NCBI GenBank assembly: GCA_902462635.1
Contig: CABQCN010000072.1
Span: 1-6,975 of the forward strand
Origin: an uncultured Oscillospiraceae bacterium
GTDB taxonomy: Bacteria > Bacillota > Clostridia > UBA1212 > UBA1255
Direction: 5' to 3'
DNA: 6,975 bases
Shown: positions 5,624 through 6,975 of the stretch, piece by piece
Position numbering within the stretch: the first letter of the stretch is position 1
How the letters are laid out: each line of letters opens with the position of its first letter
Position numbers and translations under genes: made by a program
Notes under the pieces: model-generated
What the model was told of the DNA's origin: nothing
Database searches by the model: none
What the model saw: the letters and a program-made list of their open reading frames with translations, nothing else

Positions 5624-6975
5624 TCAGTTATTCCACGGGATCGGATTTCCTTCGCTGAAATACGATACGCCCAGCTGCCCGCAATGATTGTTGAATTCCG
5701 CAGTCAGCGTTTCATATTCGCTTTCGTCGGAAAATTCCCTGCGTTTCGACAGCATTTTATAATATTGGTACTGGAGTTCAGAGCGCTGTACGTGTAAAAG
5801 TGAGACTTCATCCCCTGCAGCCGCAGAGACCGCGCGTTCCCACAACGCGTCCATTTCTTCCAGTGTCTCCTCTGTGATCAAATCCTTGAAGATATCGACT
5901 GCGCTGGAAACCAGATTGAAATCTCGGTTATTTTCCAGCACGATTTTATGGATCAGATCGAGGTATTTTCCGACAGCGGAGCCGCCGCCTCCATAATAAG
6001 CCGTCAAAAATTCCTGTTTATGCCTTTCAATGTCCGTATACGGATCCCATAGAAGTTTTGCCAGCAGATAAGAACGCAGCATGCCAAATTCGCCGCTGAC
6101 GGGATCCTGATAATTTCCCTGTTCAAAAACGCCGATAATCCCTTTTTCATAAAAATATTGCGCGTTTTTCTGCAGTCGTTCCAGATTCGGCATCGGACAG
6201 AGATATTGCGCAAAGTTCGTCGTATAATCCCATACGTATAAATGATATCCGGCATCCAGCCATTTTTCTATATTTTGCGCAGCAGATGTGTTTGCGGGGC
6301 ATTCCGTCAGGGCGTGCGGAGCGCAGCTGCTGATGCAATAGCGTACGACGACATTATCCGCCGGTTTGATATTACGCGGCGGCAGCGCGGAATACTGGTA
6401 TGCAAGCGTTTCAAAAATGACGTCAGGAAATTCTTCCTTTAATGATTCCGCGACCAAATTTACGAACCGGATCAGCGTTCCGCTATTGGAACGTTCCTGC
6501 CTGTTGATTTTTCTGCATTCCTGGCAGGTACAATATGATTCGATCACGTAGCTGTCATTTTGAGAAATCGGAACGACGCGTGATTCCGGATTGGCACGTA
6601 TCCAGGTGCGGATTTTATCCGTTACGATCTGCAGCACATCCTCGTTAGTGAGACAAAGCTGACTGTAAAGAAATTCCGCCGTTCTTTTCCCGTTGATTTC
6701 GGAAAAATATTCTGGATGACTTTCGAAATATTCCTTCGCCGGTACCAGCATTTCAAAATTATGAACGTGCTGCGGGCCGGCATTCGAAATTCCGCCTCCC
6801 CACTCCGGCGTGATTGATCTGCCCAGCGTTCTGCCGAACAGGTTGAAGCAGCTGTTGACGCGTTGCTTTACACTCCATTCTTCTTCGAAAGCGCAAGCCC
6901 AGAACACATCCCGGAACGAGAACGCAGGCCTTTGCCGGTCGGTGAAACCGCTTTCGATCAAAATCGTTTCCATAG
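5624..6975 (-). CDS. DUF4838 domain-containing, glycosidase-like protein (N-terminus beyond window)
   Basis: The frame is open from the right edge to a TGA at 5626-5624, at least 449 residues. The sequence matches my knowledge of DUF4838 (PF16126), a family related to alpha-glucuronidase-type TIM barrels. Landmarks, numbered from the Met encoded at 6973-6971, are FSFRDVFW (18-25), EYFESHPEYFSEINGKR (81-97), QLCLTNEDVL (105-114), ISQNDS (136-141), the CTCQEC cluster (148-153), FETLAYQY (187-194), VWDYTTNFAQYLCPMPN (247-263), GVFEQGNY (281-288) and LLAKLLWDP (303-311), then a helical tail. That Met is probably internal: FRDVFW normally follows an N-terminal domain of well over 100 residues, and no binding site can be judged at the edge. 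A role in cleaving or binding a uronic-acid-type glycan is plausible but unproven. Whether it is secreted cannot be seen. It converges on the pot operon and is probably a separate transcript. Confidence 0.85.
   Translation of the reverse strand, partial: METILIESGFTDRQRPAFSFRDVFWACAFEEEWSVKQRVNSCFNLFGRTLGRSITPEWGGGISNAGPQHVHNFEMLVPAKEYFESHPEYFSEINGKRTAEFLYSQLCLTNEDVLQIVTDKIRTWIRANPESRVVPISQNDSYVIESYCTCQECRKINRQERSNSGTLIRFVNLVAESLKEEFPDVIFETLAYQYSALPPRNIKPADNVVVRYCISSCAPHALTECPANTSAAQNIEKWLDAGYHLYVWDYTTNFAQYLCPMPNLERLQKNAQYFYEKGIIGVFEQGNYQDPVSGEFGMLRSYLLAKLLWDPYTDIERHKQEFLTAYYGGGGSAVGKYLDLIHKIVLENNRDFNLVSSAVDIFKDLITEETLEEMDALWERAVSAAAGDEVSLLHVQRSELQYQYYKMLSKRREFSDESEYETLTAEFNNHCGQLGVSYFSEGNPIPWNN

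Noticed and set aside
5567..5797. A 76-codon rightward frame downstream of potD
   Set aside because: It starts inside the terminator hairpin and runs antisense through the end of the DUF4838 gene, so it is not expected to be expressed.

Overview
The window looks like chromosomal DNA from a Gram-positive anaerobe of the Clostridia type (Bacillota). The grounds are strong AGGAGG ribosome binding sites, consensus sigma-A promoters in an AT-rich divergent intergenic region, tightly packed or overlapping cistrons, and protein sequences that read as clostridial members of their families. No taxon below class can be named from the sequence. There are no tRNA or rRNA genes, insertion sequences, CRISPR arrays or phage genes.

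Layout: (1) Positions 1-401, minus strand: the N-terminal part of a secreted protein of unknown function, cut by the left window edge. (2) Positions 402-649: a divergent intergenic region with a promoter facing left, a near-perfect promoter facing right, and one perfect plus one imperfect 17-bp palindrome just downstream of the right-facing start site. (3) Positions 650-5532, plus strand: a compact operon of five genes, an XRE-cupin regulator followed by potA, potB, potC and potD. (4) Positions 5559-5599: a strong intrinsic terminator with a 14-bp perfect stem that closes the operon. (5) Positions 5624-6975, minus strand: a convergent gene for a DUF4838-type, glycosidase-like protein whose N-terminus lies beyond the right edge.

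The central operon is a complete spermidine/putrescine-type ABC importer: PotD captures the ligand outside the cell, PotB and PotC form the membrane channel, and PotA hydrolyses ATP. The first gene encodes a helix-turn-helix protein with a cupin sensor domain. It probably represses its own operon through the palindromes at the transcription start and responds to the imported substrate or a metabolite of it.

The importer departs from the textbook Pot system in three ways. PotA carries a second, diverged copy of its C-terminal TOBE-like regulatory domain (493 aa instead of about 350-380). PotD has a C-terminal transmembrane anchor with a basic tail. PotD also has Cys where the E. coli ligand-pocket Trp (W34) is expected. 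Together these suggest a lineage-specific variant of polyamine import. I see no wholly unknown multi-gene system in the window.
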